Positions 35,701 to 46,873 of a DNA stretch of 64,000 nt are shown here, piece after piece. The stretch spans positions 3,769,119 through 3,833,118 of the forward strand of contig MU004230.1 in NCBI GenBank assembly GCA_010405405.1, written 5' to 3'. The number at the start of each line of letters is the position of its first letter. Positions within the stretch are counted from its first letter, which is position 1. Below the pieces are notes generated by a model. It did no database searches, had not been told where the DNA came from, and saw only the letters and a program-made list of their open reading frames with translations. Position numbers and translations under genes: made by a program. Source of the stretch: Microthyrium microscopicum. Taxonomy: Eukaryota; Ascomycota; Dothideomycetes; Microthyriales; Microthyriaceae.

Positions 35701-38700
35701 GCAACATGGCGACCCTTGGGACCATGGTGTGAGAAGAAGACTGGTGATCTTTGGACATATTGAATGCAGCACTGAAGATCATTTACCTGCTGGGCAAAGC
35801 CAAGCCGTATATTGCGCATCTCATCTACAGAGTAGGAAGGCTGAAGAGAAAGAGGCTTTCGATCTGTATGTGCGGGTCAAAGCCGACAAAGTCAGTGAAA
35901 CCAGTAGGATGGCTCGAAAGCGATAATTGGATGCAATGAATCTATGATAGACATTGTTGGTAGATAATAATAAAACAGATATGAACATGGGAATTATTCT
36001 CCTGTCAAGGCCTGGCAAGTTTTAGTAGTTGGCAGTTGCGTTGCTAGGCTTGCTCGCGACCTGGCAAGCCACGCTACTTCCATGTGGGCTACGGCGTGGC
36101 AGGAGAGAGATCGACTCCGAGCTCTTTTTTGATTTGCCCCGATTGCCCACTTCTCGCCTTGCCCCTGATCGCGAATACGGACATTTTATCATGCTTCAAC
36201 GTGTAATTATTGACGGCCACTTCCGCAAAATCAACCTTTTCAAAACGCCCTGTACAGGTCCACTCTGCACTTTGTGACTTTGTCAACACTCGTGCTCTGA
36301 CATTGGCTCCCCCAAACCACGCCTGTTTTGTCCACCGGCCGTTACACCGGCTTTGATGGCTGCCGGCTCAGAAAGCTGCCGGGCTCGACCAGCTGCGGCA
36401 GGTTCAAGGTGGGCGGGGCAGCGTGGCACTTTTGGGGCGAGGCGTTGGGTTGGTGTGACTGGCTCGCTCTCAACCAAGAGAAACGTGGGTGAACGCTTCT
36501 CTCATTGTTCCGATCGTCCTTGTGCAGTAGTTCAGATTCCAAAGGAATTTCATTCATGACCTGCGTCAGGAGTCAGGGCATCAAATGAAGTCGCTGTTCA
36601 GTGTCCACTGTCCACGACTCCAGCAGCATGGGGCAAGTTTGGTACTTGCAGACTATAGAGTTTGGAAGCCGCCCAGCTTTCATCGCTGCGTGTTGTTATT
36701 GCTGGCGCGCATGGTGGTGTCTAGTAGTCTAGGTATCCAAGGCTAAAATGGATCAGAGAAGTGGAAGGGCAGCCATGTTCAGGCGTTCCATGCCCACCCA
36801 CTGTGGACCTATGAAGCTCCAGAGCAAGTACTGTGGAATAATAATGATATAGCAGCATAACTTATACTGGTATGGGTTGCCCGTGCAGGCTGTCAAAGGG
36901 TGGCAGGCCAGTATCTGTGCAGACAATTGCCCCAACTTGAAGAATTCAAGGATCGTTGATGGAGGACAGATGGGGATTTGGGCATGCAGCAGGCCAAGAT
37001 CAAGCGGCATATGAGATTTCGACCATGACATTTTGCACTTGGTAGTCTCGCCCGCAAAGCAACGAGTCTAACGACGTGCTCGAAAACGAAACGGCCACGG
37101 GCGTCTTTAGCAAGAGTAAACTCTAGTTTCTGTCCAGCGGTAGACCACATGGCAGCGCTGGCGCAACGAGAGGAATCATAAAACAGCTTTGGCTCTGGCC
37201 CGTCTGATACTGACTGGTGTGCCAACAAGTTCCCAGAGGCGTGCCATTCTACCAGCAACTCCGAACCAAGCTCTCCCGCGGCCCTGGTCACTACTAGTCT
37301 TTGCTTTTGTTCTTTAAAGACCTTGAAGGCACTTCCTAGCCATTGGCGTCCAGGGCGTCCTCTTTGATCTCCCTGTCTTCTTGCCCACGTCCAGTCTCCA
37401 TTGCTCCAACGCCCCCCCAGGCCCAAGACATCCATCCTCGACCTTGCGAGCCTGTTCAACCTCCCATTGCCAACTTCAATCCTCCCGCCGTTATTACTTT
37501 GACTTCCTCCCATAGTCCATCTCTCTTCTCTCCAGCCATCATCATCAACTTCTAATCATCCCGCCTCTGACACGCTGGGTGCCACTCTTTATAACTTTGC
37601 CATCGGTCCCACGCTCTTCCCTCCTCCCACGCACATATCTCATTGTCGGAAAGCTGAGACGTTTGAAGCAAGGCACGACAGCAAGAGAACGATGCGTGCA
37701 GCCGCCATCCGCTAATACGACTTTCTATTACAATTCAATTCAATTCCGCGTCTTTACCATCCGATCACATCTCTAGTCTATTGGCATTGCGACAACTTGC
37801 CATCCGCTCAGCGCTCAGATCTCCCCACATTTGCATCCAGGAACAAAGACCGCCGACCACGTTCGCGCACTAGTAGCTGTCTTCTGTGCTTCGGTCGCTA
37901 GCTCAGAACGGTGATATTACCACGAAAAGAGACGGCGACAGGCGCATTTTTTTCCCTCGTGTAACCTCGACCCGACAACGTTGGCTCTTGATTTCGTTCG
38001 CTGTCCGCAGCGCCAGCCTCGCACAGCATCTTGGGCGGACCCGCCATCATTTCGGCCTTGCCTATCAGCTTGTCGCAGTACGAGCATCCCTGCCTGTGTC
38101 GACCCAGCTGCGTATTCTTGGTAATTCTTAGCCTCGAGCGCGACAGGTATACGGTGGCTTTTGGCAACACAGAATTCGGCAGCAAGACCGAGGAACCAGC
38201 CAAAAAGAGCGCAACGCCTGACTGACGTCTGCTCCTCGCTCTATCAAATCGACGTTTGAAGCGTCTGAGAAATACAAGACCAAGAATCGAGCTACAAGCA
38301 CAACATTGAATTGTAGCTGCAACAACCCGAAATAAGACCAGTCCAAAGGACTATCAGTTTCTCTGGCCAGCAACCATCTTACAATTGACCACGAAGGATT
38401 ATTAAAGTGTACGCCCAGAGTCAGGATCTCAACCCTAAGCAAATTGTACCTGACCGCGGCGCATTGCTACTTCCTCGATCGTTTTGTCGCATAGGTCGCG
38501 CCTTCCCTCGAGTTTGCTCTGCAACAAGCACCTTCCCAATTATAAGGATTGCGCCTGCCGTCTGATCAATTGTTCTTGATTTGCACCTTCCTTGGATCAA
38601 TACCGGTACCAATACCAGGCTAAAGTCAGCAGTCGCCGACCACCAATTGTTTCAGACTCCCCCTTGACTTCTTTAGGCCTTGCCTTTGCTCTCCCTCTAC

Positions 38701-38915
38701 GATCTAACTCAATATATCGCCAACTGCAACCTGATTCCATCTCTTCGGTTTCTCGCCTTTCGTCTCTTTCCTCCCACTGTAGGCTCCTACAGTTGCTCCC
38801 TTTCCTCCCTCCAGTAGCCTGTAGCCTCGTAGCTGCCTAGCTCTGGTCTATCCCCACCCTCTAATTACCCGCTCCAGTCAGGCGGAGTGATTATCATCGT
38901 CAGTATATATCCAGA
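32722..38915. other. 6.2-kb region without a secure gene, including the bHLH gene leader
   Basis: It holds a TAGG tetranucleotide run near 32813-32840 and several unassigned frames: 33998-34270 plus (SNWCLYKYIYDRPPDVGKSY), 34644-34904 plus (ATG start) and 34889-35302 plus (opens on TTG; RFGYPNFDPRNNQVI). None has a recognisable domain, and they may be remnants. From about 37.5 kb to 38915 the plus strand becomes pyrimidine-rich with short upstream ATGs, as expected for the promoter and long leader of the bHLH gene. Confidence 0.35.
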
Positions 38916-40588
38916 ATGACCATGGATTCCACCCATAGACATCCCCCTCATATGCCTCAGGGACATGGTCAAGGCCAGTCTCTACCTCCCATTACCTCCA
39001 TCACAGCTATCACAGATCAACACACTCCCCTTCCCTCTGCTGAGATGTCTCCACTCCCCTTTCGCACCACTACTCAGGCCCCTGATCGTGATTCCGGTAA
39101 CTGGTCTGCAAGCAAGCGTGAGTTTTCCGCCCTATTATATATTGTATGACCAACTGATAGTCCCACAGACTCTTCGGGGGTATCCAACATTGGATTTCCA
39201 CTCACTTCCATCCTCAACGCCGAGGACTCTCCCTCACGGAACTCGATCCCAAATTCGATACCTGAAACCCCACACTCTGCCAAGCTCAGTGGCCAGGCAA
39301 GTGTTCCCTCATCGATTCAAGTTTTCTTTGACTAATACGTCACGTATAGACTCTACCTTCTCTCACTCAACCATTCGACCCCCGTGGAAGTATAGACGCT
39401 GCGTCGTATCTTGATTCTTCACGTCGTAGTAGTGTCGACAGCCGCGTTTACAAGGACATGACACACCTACAAATCAGTCCATCCACTGGCGCACCATACG
39501 ACAATAGCCAAAACGTCTCGAGATCTTCTCTGGTGTCAAATTTACAGCAACAACGTGGCATATCAGATGGCCGAAATTCCCTTCCAAACCCAAACCCTCT
39601 GTCTCCACTAGGACAACGAAATGGCGTACGCTCACTGAATGCTCCTCCTCGTCGAGCCCCGACGATCAATCCGAATCCTAGAAATATCCCGGATATGCCA
39701 AATCCTACCGCTGAAAATCCCACCAAGGGTTTTGCTTGGGCTTTTCCCGATTCGGCGCCAGCTCCACCAAGTGAGCATCAACGACGATCTAGTAGTGCGT
39801 CTGATGGCCGACCGTCTCGTCAAAACAGCTACGCGGCATCTGTTGGTAGTAGCATCTTCACCAATGATTCCGCACTTCCTGCTGGGCAAAAGAGATTTAG
39901 TGATCCCAATGGTACTGCAGGACCCATCTTTATTTTTGCTTGTCGCTAATTTTTTTAGGTGATATGCCCCACACTCATCACCATTCATTACAACATGCTT
40001 CAATGGGCAATCTACGTCCAGGTGAGCCAATGTCTGCAACCTCTCCAGCATCTGGAAGCTATAGCCGAACTCCAGAGCTCCGAATCAGTCACAAGATGGC
40101 TGAGCGGAAGAGACGTAGCGAAATGAAAGGTCTCTTTGATGACTTGAACAACATCCTTCCCACTACCGCTGGAGGCAAGTCCAGCAAGTGGGAAGTTCTC
40201 ACACGAGGTAAATATAATACCCTTCCACGACATCAGAGTCTAACTTATTTAAATAGCCATCGATCACATCAAAGTGACCAAGGCAGAGGTTGCCCGAGCC
40301 AGTCAATTTCGCGGTGATTTCGACCAAGTGCGTCGAGATAACGTAAATCTTCGCGATGAAGCACAAGCAATGTACCACCAACTCCGCAGAATGGATCCCA
40401 ACCAACCTCATGTCTATGGCAACTTCACCTCAACTCTAGCCGCTCATGATGGAGTGCCGCAGCAACCTCCCCCACCTCCACCACCAGCAATGAATCGTCC
40501 ACTTCCACCCATGCAAAATCAATGGCCTCAAGGCTCTAATTCCATGCAAGGCGTTGAATACCCCGGTCATGGTTTTGACCGTCGTTAG
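38916..40588 (+). CDS. Basic helix-loop-helix transcription factor
   Basis: Five exons (38916-39117, 39169-39296, 39350-39911, 39959-40207, 40257-40588) give 490 residues; all junctions keep frame. The N-terminal ~335 residues are disordered and Ser/Pro/Asn-rich. The bHLH lies at ~340-393: basic region [19 protein letters not shown], helix 1, loop [10 protein letters not shown], helix 2 KWEVLTRAIDHIK. The basic region has the H-E-R pattern (His, then Glu four residues on, then Arg) that contacts E-boxes of CACGTG type. A heptad-like helix [20 protein letters not shown] follows, consistent with dimerisation, then a proline-rich tail. The intron between exons 4 and 5 splits helix 2. Intron 2 starts with GC (GCAAGT). 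It resembles the fungal family that includes the 'allergen Fus c 3' type bHLH proteins. Targets are unknown. Confidence 0.88.
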
Positions 40589-41684
40589 ACCCGACACTAG
40601 ATCACCTTTGGCTCACTGAGCCTCAAATCATCACACCCGCTTGTACTATTATCCAATCACCCTGTCGAATCCGGCTTTTTACGATGCAATGCACACTGGT
40701 CGTCTGGAAGGCGTCAAGGAGTCTAACTTCTTACATCGATACCCTCTAGAGCATACGCTCTAGACACCATATACGCGGCACCTTTGCCTCGTCTTGTTCA
40801 TATTTTATGCGCACCTTTTCGATTATCATGGCATCATGCTGAAATATCCTGGCTTCTTTCGAGTGTCATGCCTACTTGGCAACATTACTATCGGCCATGG
40901 ACTTTTTAGCCTTGGCATTCACGATCCAAAATACTAATCGCCTTTTCCTTTGTTACCTTCTACCCTGTTATCATTTTCCTTCGTTTATGAGAAAGAAAGA
41001 AAAGTCCTCGCTGTCTGCGTGTCGAGTGGAGGACAAAAAAGTGCGATAAACGTGTCTGCCAGCACAGCGAGTCTGCACTTTGAAAGATGGTTCCCAGGCT
41101 TGACTTGATTCCTGGAGGAGGAGTTGCATGTTTTAGTACCCGTGGCAGAACTGGAAGGAAAGTGTCCTTCATTGAGAGGCATTGACGCACCAGTATTCTA
41201 TCTGAATACTTCAAAAGCTTTGTGGTATCAAGTGCTGATAAGGCCTGAGATTGTGGTGGATCTGGGCGTTGCATTGAGCTAGGAATCAAATCATTCTTCA
41301 TAAAACTTTGGTGTCACGTGTGTGTTCCTTGTTGAAGTTTCTCATCTTTGTATTGGCTATGGTCGGGTGAGCTATCTAATTCCTTCTTGCTATACTAAAA
41401 TTCGTTAGTTCATGACTGCCAAACTGAAAGCAACAAACACGCTGTGCAGCCATTGAGTGCGATGGAAACCATAGCACTCGATCAGCAACGCATTCTATGA
41501 TAACCATCGAGTGAGGCGGGAGCTGGTCGCTCTGCAGGAAAGGTGATATTGGGCAGGGAAATCTTACAATGAGTGTGGTTACTGAGCGCCAGGCTCAGTT
41601 TGGACGGCAAGGCTGAAGAAATGCTCAGAGCCCAACGATAAGAAACCTCCTTTTCTGAACGGCCACTGAACTGCTCCGGCTGAG
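40589..41684. other. Intergenic, 3' flanks plus one MITE copy
   Basis: This holds the 3' UTRs of the convergent bHLH gene and the small charged-protein gene, with a short MITE derivative at about 41441-41530. No gene seen. Confidence 0.5.
41441..41530. mobile_element. Short degenerate copy of the GTGCGATGG MITE family (copy D)
   Basis: The left side reads CAGCCATTGAGTGCGATGG. The right side in reverse complement reads CAGCTCCCGCCTCACTCGATGG-like sequence. Both are variants of the family end GCTCCCATCAAGTGCGATGG. It is the shortest and most diverged of the four copies, so its borders are approximate. Confidence 0.4.
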
Positions 41685-42032
41685 CTACTTGCTCTTTCGC
41701 TCCTTCCTCCATTCGTAGATAACCTTGTCCTCCTGTTCTTTCTCGAGTCTTTGTCTCTCCTTCTCCTCCCGACGCTCAGCTTTCTCTTTCTCCTTCTCCT
41801 GCCGCAAGAGTTCCTCCCCTCTCTTCCTGTCCTTCTCCTTCTTCATGTACCTCTCCTCCTTCGCTCTTTCCTTTGCCCTCTGCGCCTTCTGTTCCGGCGT
41901 TTTCTCCCTTGTCGAGACAAGATGGCCCCTCGAAGTCACTTTGGGTGGGCCCTGGAAGCTGTAGGTAGATAGCCATCAGTAAGAGTTTAAAGTTGTAGTT
42001 ATAGCAAGAAAGTTGACTTACAAAATATCCAT
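41685..42032 (-). CDS. Small highly charged coiled-coil protein
   Basis: A tiny first coding exon 42032-42022 (11 nt, MDIF..) joins 41958-41685 across a 63-bp GTAAGT..CAG intron and gives 94 residues. The N-terminus is MDIFFQGPPKVTSRGHLVST. From about residue 24 to the end it is one uninterrupted helix of Lys, Glu and Arg (KERAKEERYMKKEKDRKRG and similar), predicted as a single coiled coil or charged single alpha-helix. I do not recognise a family; lengths and composition of this kind are often seen in small nuclear or nucleolar proteins. The splice model is supported by frame closure and by replacing a non-ATG start. It is convergent with the bHLH gene and followed upstream by a MITE. Confidence 0.6.
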
Positions 42033-42648
42033 TGTAGAGCGAATCTTCCTGCTTTGGCTATATGAGTAGGTACTTAGCTCTATGAGAACAAGACGCGCGA
42101 GCAACGAAACATCCATGGGACAGGAGGATACTCTATTCTCAATGGGTTGACGGAATACATGGCCTGCTCCCGTCAAGTGCGATGGCTCCCATCAATGCTA
42201 GTATGTATTATGACTGAATGTCTCGCTTCCCATTGAATGCGTAGAATTTTCGGGGCCCCATCGGATGCGCTGGGAGTTACAGCATCTTCTCCTCTTGAAT
42301 TGCGATGGGAGGTGTCGCACTTGATGGGAGCATGCCATGTATTGTTCCGGTCCGTTGGTATGGTCATCATCAGATCAACTTACTCTCTAGTGGCAACGCT
42401 GCTGATTTTCTTGGTCGGTCTGTTGTCACTGTTGTATCTGTCTGAAGGGATGGATGAATAGTTGGCCTGAGATGTAAACTTGGTGGTTGGTAATTGACTT
42501 GTGCTTAGAGGGATCTACTGTAACCTGTACAGTGAGTGGTATGAATGATATCGTGGAATCTGATCATTATTCATTGACGGTATGGCGATATAAATATCAC
42601 AATTCTCCAAACGGAGTAGCTCTTGATGTGATTGTAGCCAACTACAAA
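42033..42648. other. Intergenic with MITE copy A
   Basis: It contains the promoter of the small charged-protein gene, MITE copy A at 42158-42339, and the 3' flank of the MFS gene. No gene seen. Confidence 0.5.
42158..42339. mobile_element. 182-bp MITE, copy A (best preserved)
   Basis: The left end CATGGCCTGCTCCCGTCAAG continues TGCGATGG. The right end in reverse complement is CATGGCATGCTCCCATCAAG then TGCGACA. The ends differ at 2 of the first 20 bases and are bordered by TA on both sides (42156-42157 and 42340-42341), consistent with a Tc1/mariner-type TA duplication. No coding content. Confidence 0.7.
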
Positions 42649-44650
42649 TTATGGTGCACGAACTACACTTCCGTTTTCCTCTGTCACCTCTTTCTTGGTG
42701 TCGTTTTGTAGTCTGACTGCAACATTGTTCGTCATGTTCGAACTCACGTCCTTTGTTAGCAGCGCCGCGACAATCGACACTGCTGAGAAGCTGGCGGACG
42801 CAATGTAAACGTGGTGAAAAGCCTTGGTCCATGTTTGTTGCAACGCGAACCGCGCGGCGGAAAGTATCTCGTGTGTCATGCCTGGTAGCTGGCTGGCCCC
42901 AATGATGTTCTCGTTGATCAGTGAAGTTACCAACGGCGCAAGTGCTTTGACGGGATAGCCCAACGGTACAACGGCCGCGCCGATGCGCTGCCCGGCTTCG
43001 TTTTTGAGCGTTGAGTTGATCAATGTGGAGTAAACGGTGACAGCTACAGAGCCACCAACGGCACGAACGGCTCCAAGAATCAGCGTGGCCATGCCAATGT
43101 CTTCGTCAAGACAGGCTAGTTGAACGCAAACGATAAGGGAAACGGAGGTCCATCCGGTGCCAAACATGGAGAGAAATCCAATGCCCATGCCAAAACTCTT
43201 GGAGTGATTGCCGGTTGGTTGGATGAGGGCCAGTGAATAATCTGCGATTGTCTTAATGATCGTGCCGTAGATGAGACAGTGGTTGGTTTTGAAGAACTTG
43301 TGTTTGCCAATCAACATGCCAGCGAGAAATCCTCCGGCTGCGAGGGAGTAAGATTATGTTTTGCTTGATGGGGTTAGAAAACTTACCAGCACCACCAAAA
43401 CCCCCAGGTAATGATAGCAAGCCTACTTCGATAGGATTTCCTTCCCAGACCCCACGAACGAGCTGAGCCCAAAACACGGCCGCCGAGTACAGGCCTATTG
43501 AATAGTTAGAAGTACACTCAAAGAATAACTGGCAACAGCTGCTTACCCATTCCAGCAACGAAGTCGACCACCAGGAAAAGAACAAAAGTTCTAAACTTTC
43601 CAGAAAACAGTTCACGAGCCATGAAGGGCATAGTCGCAATCTTCCATTCCCAATACCAAAATCCAATCAATTCCACAATTCCGACGATTAGTGGTGCCAA
43701 AGTGATTGCGCTTGTCCATGCATGTTCTCCACCTAGAGAAATACCAACTAAGAGAAGAAGCAGTCCACTATTCAGCAGGAAAACACCACTCCAGTCGAGC
43801 TTAGCGAAGGCTTGTTTCTTGGTTTGATTGCCTAGACGAAGACCAGCCGAAGGCTTCACGATGTTAGTTCGTAAGTTCTCAGAGACGTTGCTCAATTGCG
43901 TGAAACTCACTGGATGATACCAGAACCATGTCAAGACAAAGCATATCACGTTCAAAGCCAATCCGATATAGAAGTTGATACGGAAGCCGTCCTTTCCGTG
44001 ATATGTCACCATTGCTCCTCCCATGAGCGCGCCAAACACACTCCATGGTAGAATGCTAAGATCTAGAATCGCCTGAGCTTTCCCGCGATGCTTATTCGGT
44101 ATGAGTTCTGACACAGCGGCGAGTGCAATTTGTTGACTTCCAGCTCCGAGACCAGCAATCACTGACGAAGCAATGATTGTAGGCGTGTCCTTTGCGCAAA
44201 TAGCGACGATGGCTGCTATCATTCCGATAATGCAACCAATAAGTACAAAATATCGTCGTCCAAAGATGTCACTTAGACCGCCAGAAAGTGGGAGCGCGAC
44301 TGATATGGTTATCGTGCTTGCACTGACTATCCAATTGTAATATGTCGTGGGACCTGTGCTGGTTAGAAGGATGAATTGAACAGGCACTGTAGAGAATCAC
44401 CAAGTACTTCGTCAATTGACTTTACTATTGAGCCAATTGTGGCTCCTTGCTGGAACGAAGTATTGTAAGAAAGTACCAAAGCAGCACACGCTAGCCATTT
44501 GGCCTTTGTCATCCTCCCATCGGGTGCATCTGTTTGTTCATCTTGCGATCGCGAGGTCTCACTGGCTTGTGATATTATTGGCTTCTCGTCGAATCCCTCA
44601 CCATTGGCAGCGCCATTTGAAGCTTCCAGGCTTTCTTTTCTAGTACTCAT
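42649..44650 (-). CDS. MFS transporter, TRI12 (trichothecene/siderophore efflux) family
   Basis: Four exons (44650-44401, 44353-43547, 43494-43387, 43337-42649), with introns of 47, 52 and 49 bp, give 617 residues. A ~45-residue hydrophilic N-terminus leads into a 14-TM-type major facilitator. The loop 2-3 signature appears as GGLSDIFGRRYFVLIG; GLGAGSQQIALAAVSELIP and KHRGKAQAILDLSILPWSVFGALMGG are typical of the TRI12 Pfam family. The length of about 600 fits. Such pumps at the plasma membrane export toxins, drugs or siderophores by proton antiport; the substrate here is unknown and no biosynthetic cluster surrounds it. The joined segment DEVLGPTTYYNWIVSAS restores the usual TM2 start. The last ~20 residues are cytosolic and charged. 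Confidence 0.88.
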
Positions 44651-45673
44651 TTTGGTTCAAAATATCGCATCACCATACACTACATGGAGGTGGGGAACTC
44701 AAAGAAGATATACCGATCTCAAGTGTCAAGGATTAAGCGAACTTGGACTGACTTGCGCCCGTAGAATTGCAGATCACAGCCCCAAGCTATCGTCTGAATG
44801 ACCCGATATTTCCAGAGACTCGTACCTTTTACAGGCCATTACTGGCTCTCCACATTCCTACTGCATAGTTCTTAGCAACACATTGGACATCACAATGTGG
44901 ATGTGCCCAGGGATTCTGCGCACCCCGCTCTTGTTACTCTTTGCCGAGAGGTGATGCAAAAAATGGCATACCAGTCAACAACTCGAAATCTTAGGCAAAT
45001 ACAAAGGAAACTTGACCTACGAAGGAGAAAGTAGTAGCGTGGGGAATAGTATTACATACGGTTTGAGACAACCGTGCCCTCTCACGTATTCCTAACGTCC
45101 AATTGTACCGAATCTACAACGAGAGTAGAGCCGCGAACCTGGACGAAATATATTGAGTCAACTAATTAAAGTAACACTCATAGTATTTCGATTCTATCCT
45201 GGTGTTCGGAGCCTGTTCTGCCAATCATCGCGCGAACCTGAAAAGGTATAGTTAATACTACGGTAGAAGTATTCATCGCTAGTAGACACTCGAGCCCTGT
45301 CTGTGTCCTACCAGAAATGCAGTTGCTAGGGTGTCATAAACCAGTCTGTTTTCGTCGTAGAATGCTCTCTTTACGTCCTAGCCGGATGTTTTTGACAATT
45401 TCATGGCAGAAGAATATCCACAAGGCATACTATACGTCCGAAGTACCGCAAGGTCTTGAGGCTTTGCTTCTTTGTGACTTTTCCATCAAACAGTCACGAA
45501 TTTCGAACGTCCCACATGGGCCACATGAGAAGTCTAGCTTTCTGTGAATGGGAGACTTTTTTCTCGTTGTGGACTTAGACATGTGTGTGGCGACCATGAT
45601 CTCCGTGGGGTTATCGGCGTCAAGTTCGAGAAGCTTTGATACTTGGAATGATGTTCATGGTATTAATCACACC
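44651..45673. other. Intergenic, no gene seen
   Basis: It holds the promoter of the TRI12-type pump and the 3' flank of the NFKBIL1-like gene. The frames 45317-45547 and 45548-45823 look non-coding. Confidence 0.5.
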
Positions 45674-46633
45674 TCAGCCATCCCTTTTCAAGCTCACCCA
45701 CATGCTGTCAACGATTTGAAATACGGCCGTAACTGCACGAGAGACTTCTTCATCAAGTCTCAATCCAGGAATACGTTGCTGCATTTTATCCGGATGCCAT
45801 CTTACTCGTTCGAGTTTGAGTAAGGTTCCTAGTTCGTTGGGCGGGTTTTTGCGAAAGAAAGCTTCCACTTCCTCCTTTGACACATCTTTTCGTCTACCAG
45901 TTTGGACTGGCCATGGTATCAATGCGTTGACTGAATCATCAGAGTCTTGGGAGTGATTCACCAAAGCCTCCCATTTCGACGTGTACCGCGACCAAGACTG
46001 TTGCCATCCTTGTTCCTTCTTTCGCTTGTTGCCTCGACGAAGCGCATCATCAATCAAAGAGTCGAAAGTCGATCGCTCTGAATGGAGTTTTTGTCGCTCT
46101 TCCTCCGCTTCTTTGTTTTTGCGTCTCTGCTCTTCTCTTAATCGCCGCTCCTCGATAAGATGTTGATGACTCTTCTCCCACATGCGACTTCTGACATACT
46201 CCGTATATTCCTCATCAGTCATGCGCTCCAGCTTTCCTTCAGGTCCAGGTTTAGTGTCAGGATAAACATGAATAGGCTGGCCATATACGCCTTCCCAGTA
46301 TGCTGCGCCTTCATCATCCGCTAATGCATCAAAGAGTGATTCTCTAAAGGCGACATCCGGGTCCTGAAATTGAGTGCTTCGGGAGTTGGGCAGGTAGGTG
46401 TCATCGTATGCACTTGGATCGTCGCCTAGAGGCTTTCTCGAAGTTCTTGTGCGCTTTTTATGGCGTGGCGAAGGAGAGCGGTTGCGCCGCCGTTTGCCGT
46501 GTTTTCTATGTTCTGATCCGGAATGTGTTTCTGAGCGGTCACGATCTGCGCGTGAACTTTTGAACCTGAATTTGGACTTCCGACTTCCTGTGTTTTCGTC
46601 TGCTGATTTTGGTTGATCAAAATCATCCGCCAT
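45674..46633 (-). CDS. NFKBIL1-like (IkB-like) protein
   Basis: A single exon of 319 residues starting MADDFDQPKSADENTG. The first ~80 residues are Arg/Ser/His-rich (KRRRNRSPSPRHKKRTRTSRK), RS-like and nuclear. The middle has SLFDALADDEGAAYWEGVYG and a long charged helix (IEERRLREEQRRKNKEAEEERQ). The C-terminal domain has LKLERVRWHPDKMQQR followed by AVTAVFQIVDSMWVSLKRD, which matches the conserved C-terminus of NF-kappa-B-inhibitor-like 1 proteins (J-domain-like HPDK). Plant and animal relatives act in pre-mRNA splicing and transcription; fungi lack NF-kB, so a splicing or mRNA role is the better guess. The gene is divergent from an NSRP1-like splicing gene over only 240 bp. Confidence 0.82.
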   Translation of the reverse strand: MADDFDQPKSADENTGSRKSKFRFKSSRADRDRSETHSGSEHRKHGKRRRNRSPSPRHKKRTRTSRKPLGDDPSAYDDTYLPNSRSTQFQDPDVAFRESLFDALADDEGAAYWEGVYGQPIHVYPDTKPGPEGKLERMTDEEYTEYVRSRMWEKSHQHLIEERRLREEQRRKNKEAEEERQKLHSERSTFDSLIDDALRRGNKRKKEQGWQQSWSRYTSKWEALVNHSQDSDDSVNALIPWPVQTGRRKDVSKEEVEAFFRKNPPNELGTLLKLERVRWHPDKMQQRIPGLRLDEEVSRAVTAVFQIVDSMWVSLKRDG

Positions 46634-46873
46634 GATGGCTTGTATTTGGTAGAAGGTTACCGCAGAGCATGGTCTACCGTAGGATGTTGAAAGGTTTGAA
46701 GGGCGAAGGTCATGTACCTCTAGTGGCTTAGTAAGCCGGAGCCTCCTACTTCACCTCGAATGCTCTGATGCCTTCACGTTAGGACTTTTACCATAGCCGG
46801 TCTCCCAATCCTCAACAAAATTCTTTATGACGGATCAGTCAAATTCAGCATCTCGGATATTCCATCACATGCC
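46634..46873. promoter_or_regulatory. 240-bp bidirectional promoter of the NFKBIL1-like and NSRP1-like genes
   Basis: The two start codons (46633 minus, 46874 plus) face away from each other with 240 bp between them, so both transcripts must start from a shared region. I see no specific factor site that I would name. Confidence 0.6.

Noticed and set aside
36893-37513. 206-codon minus-strand frame starting with ATG
   Set aside because: It is antisense to the CT-rich leader of the bHLH gene, and its Gly/Arg/Leu composition follows from that bias. No domain or splice signals.
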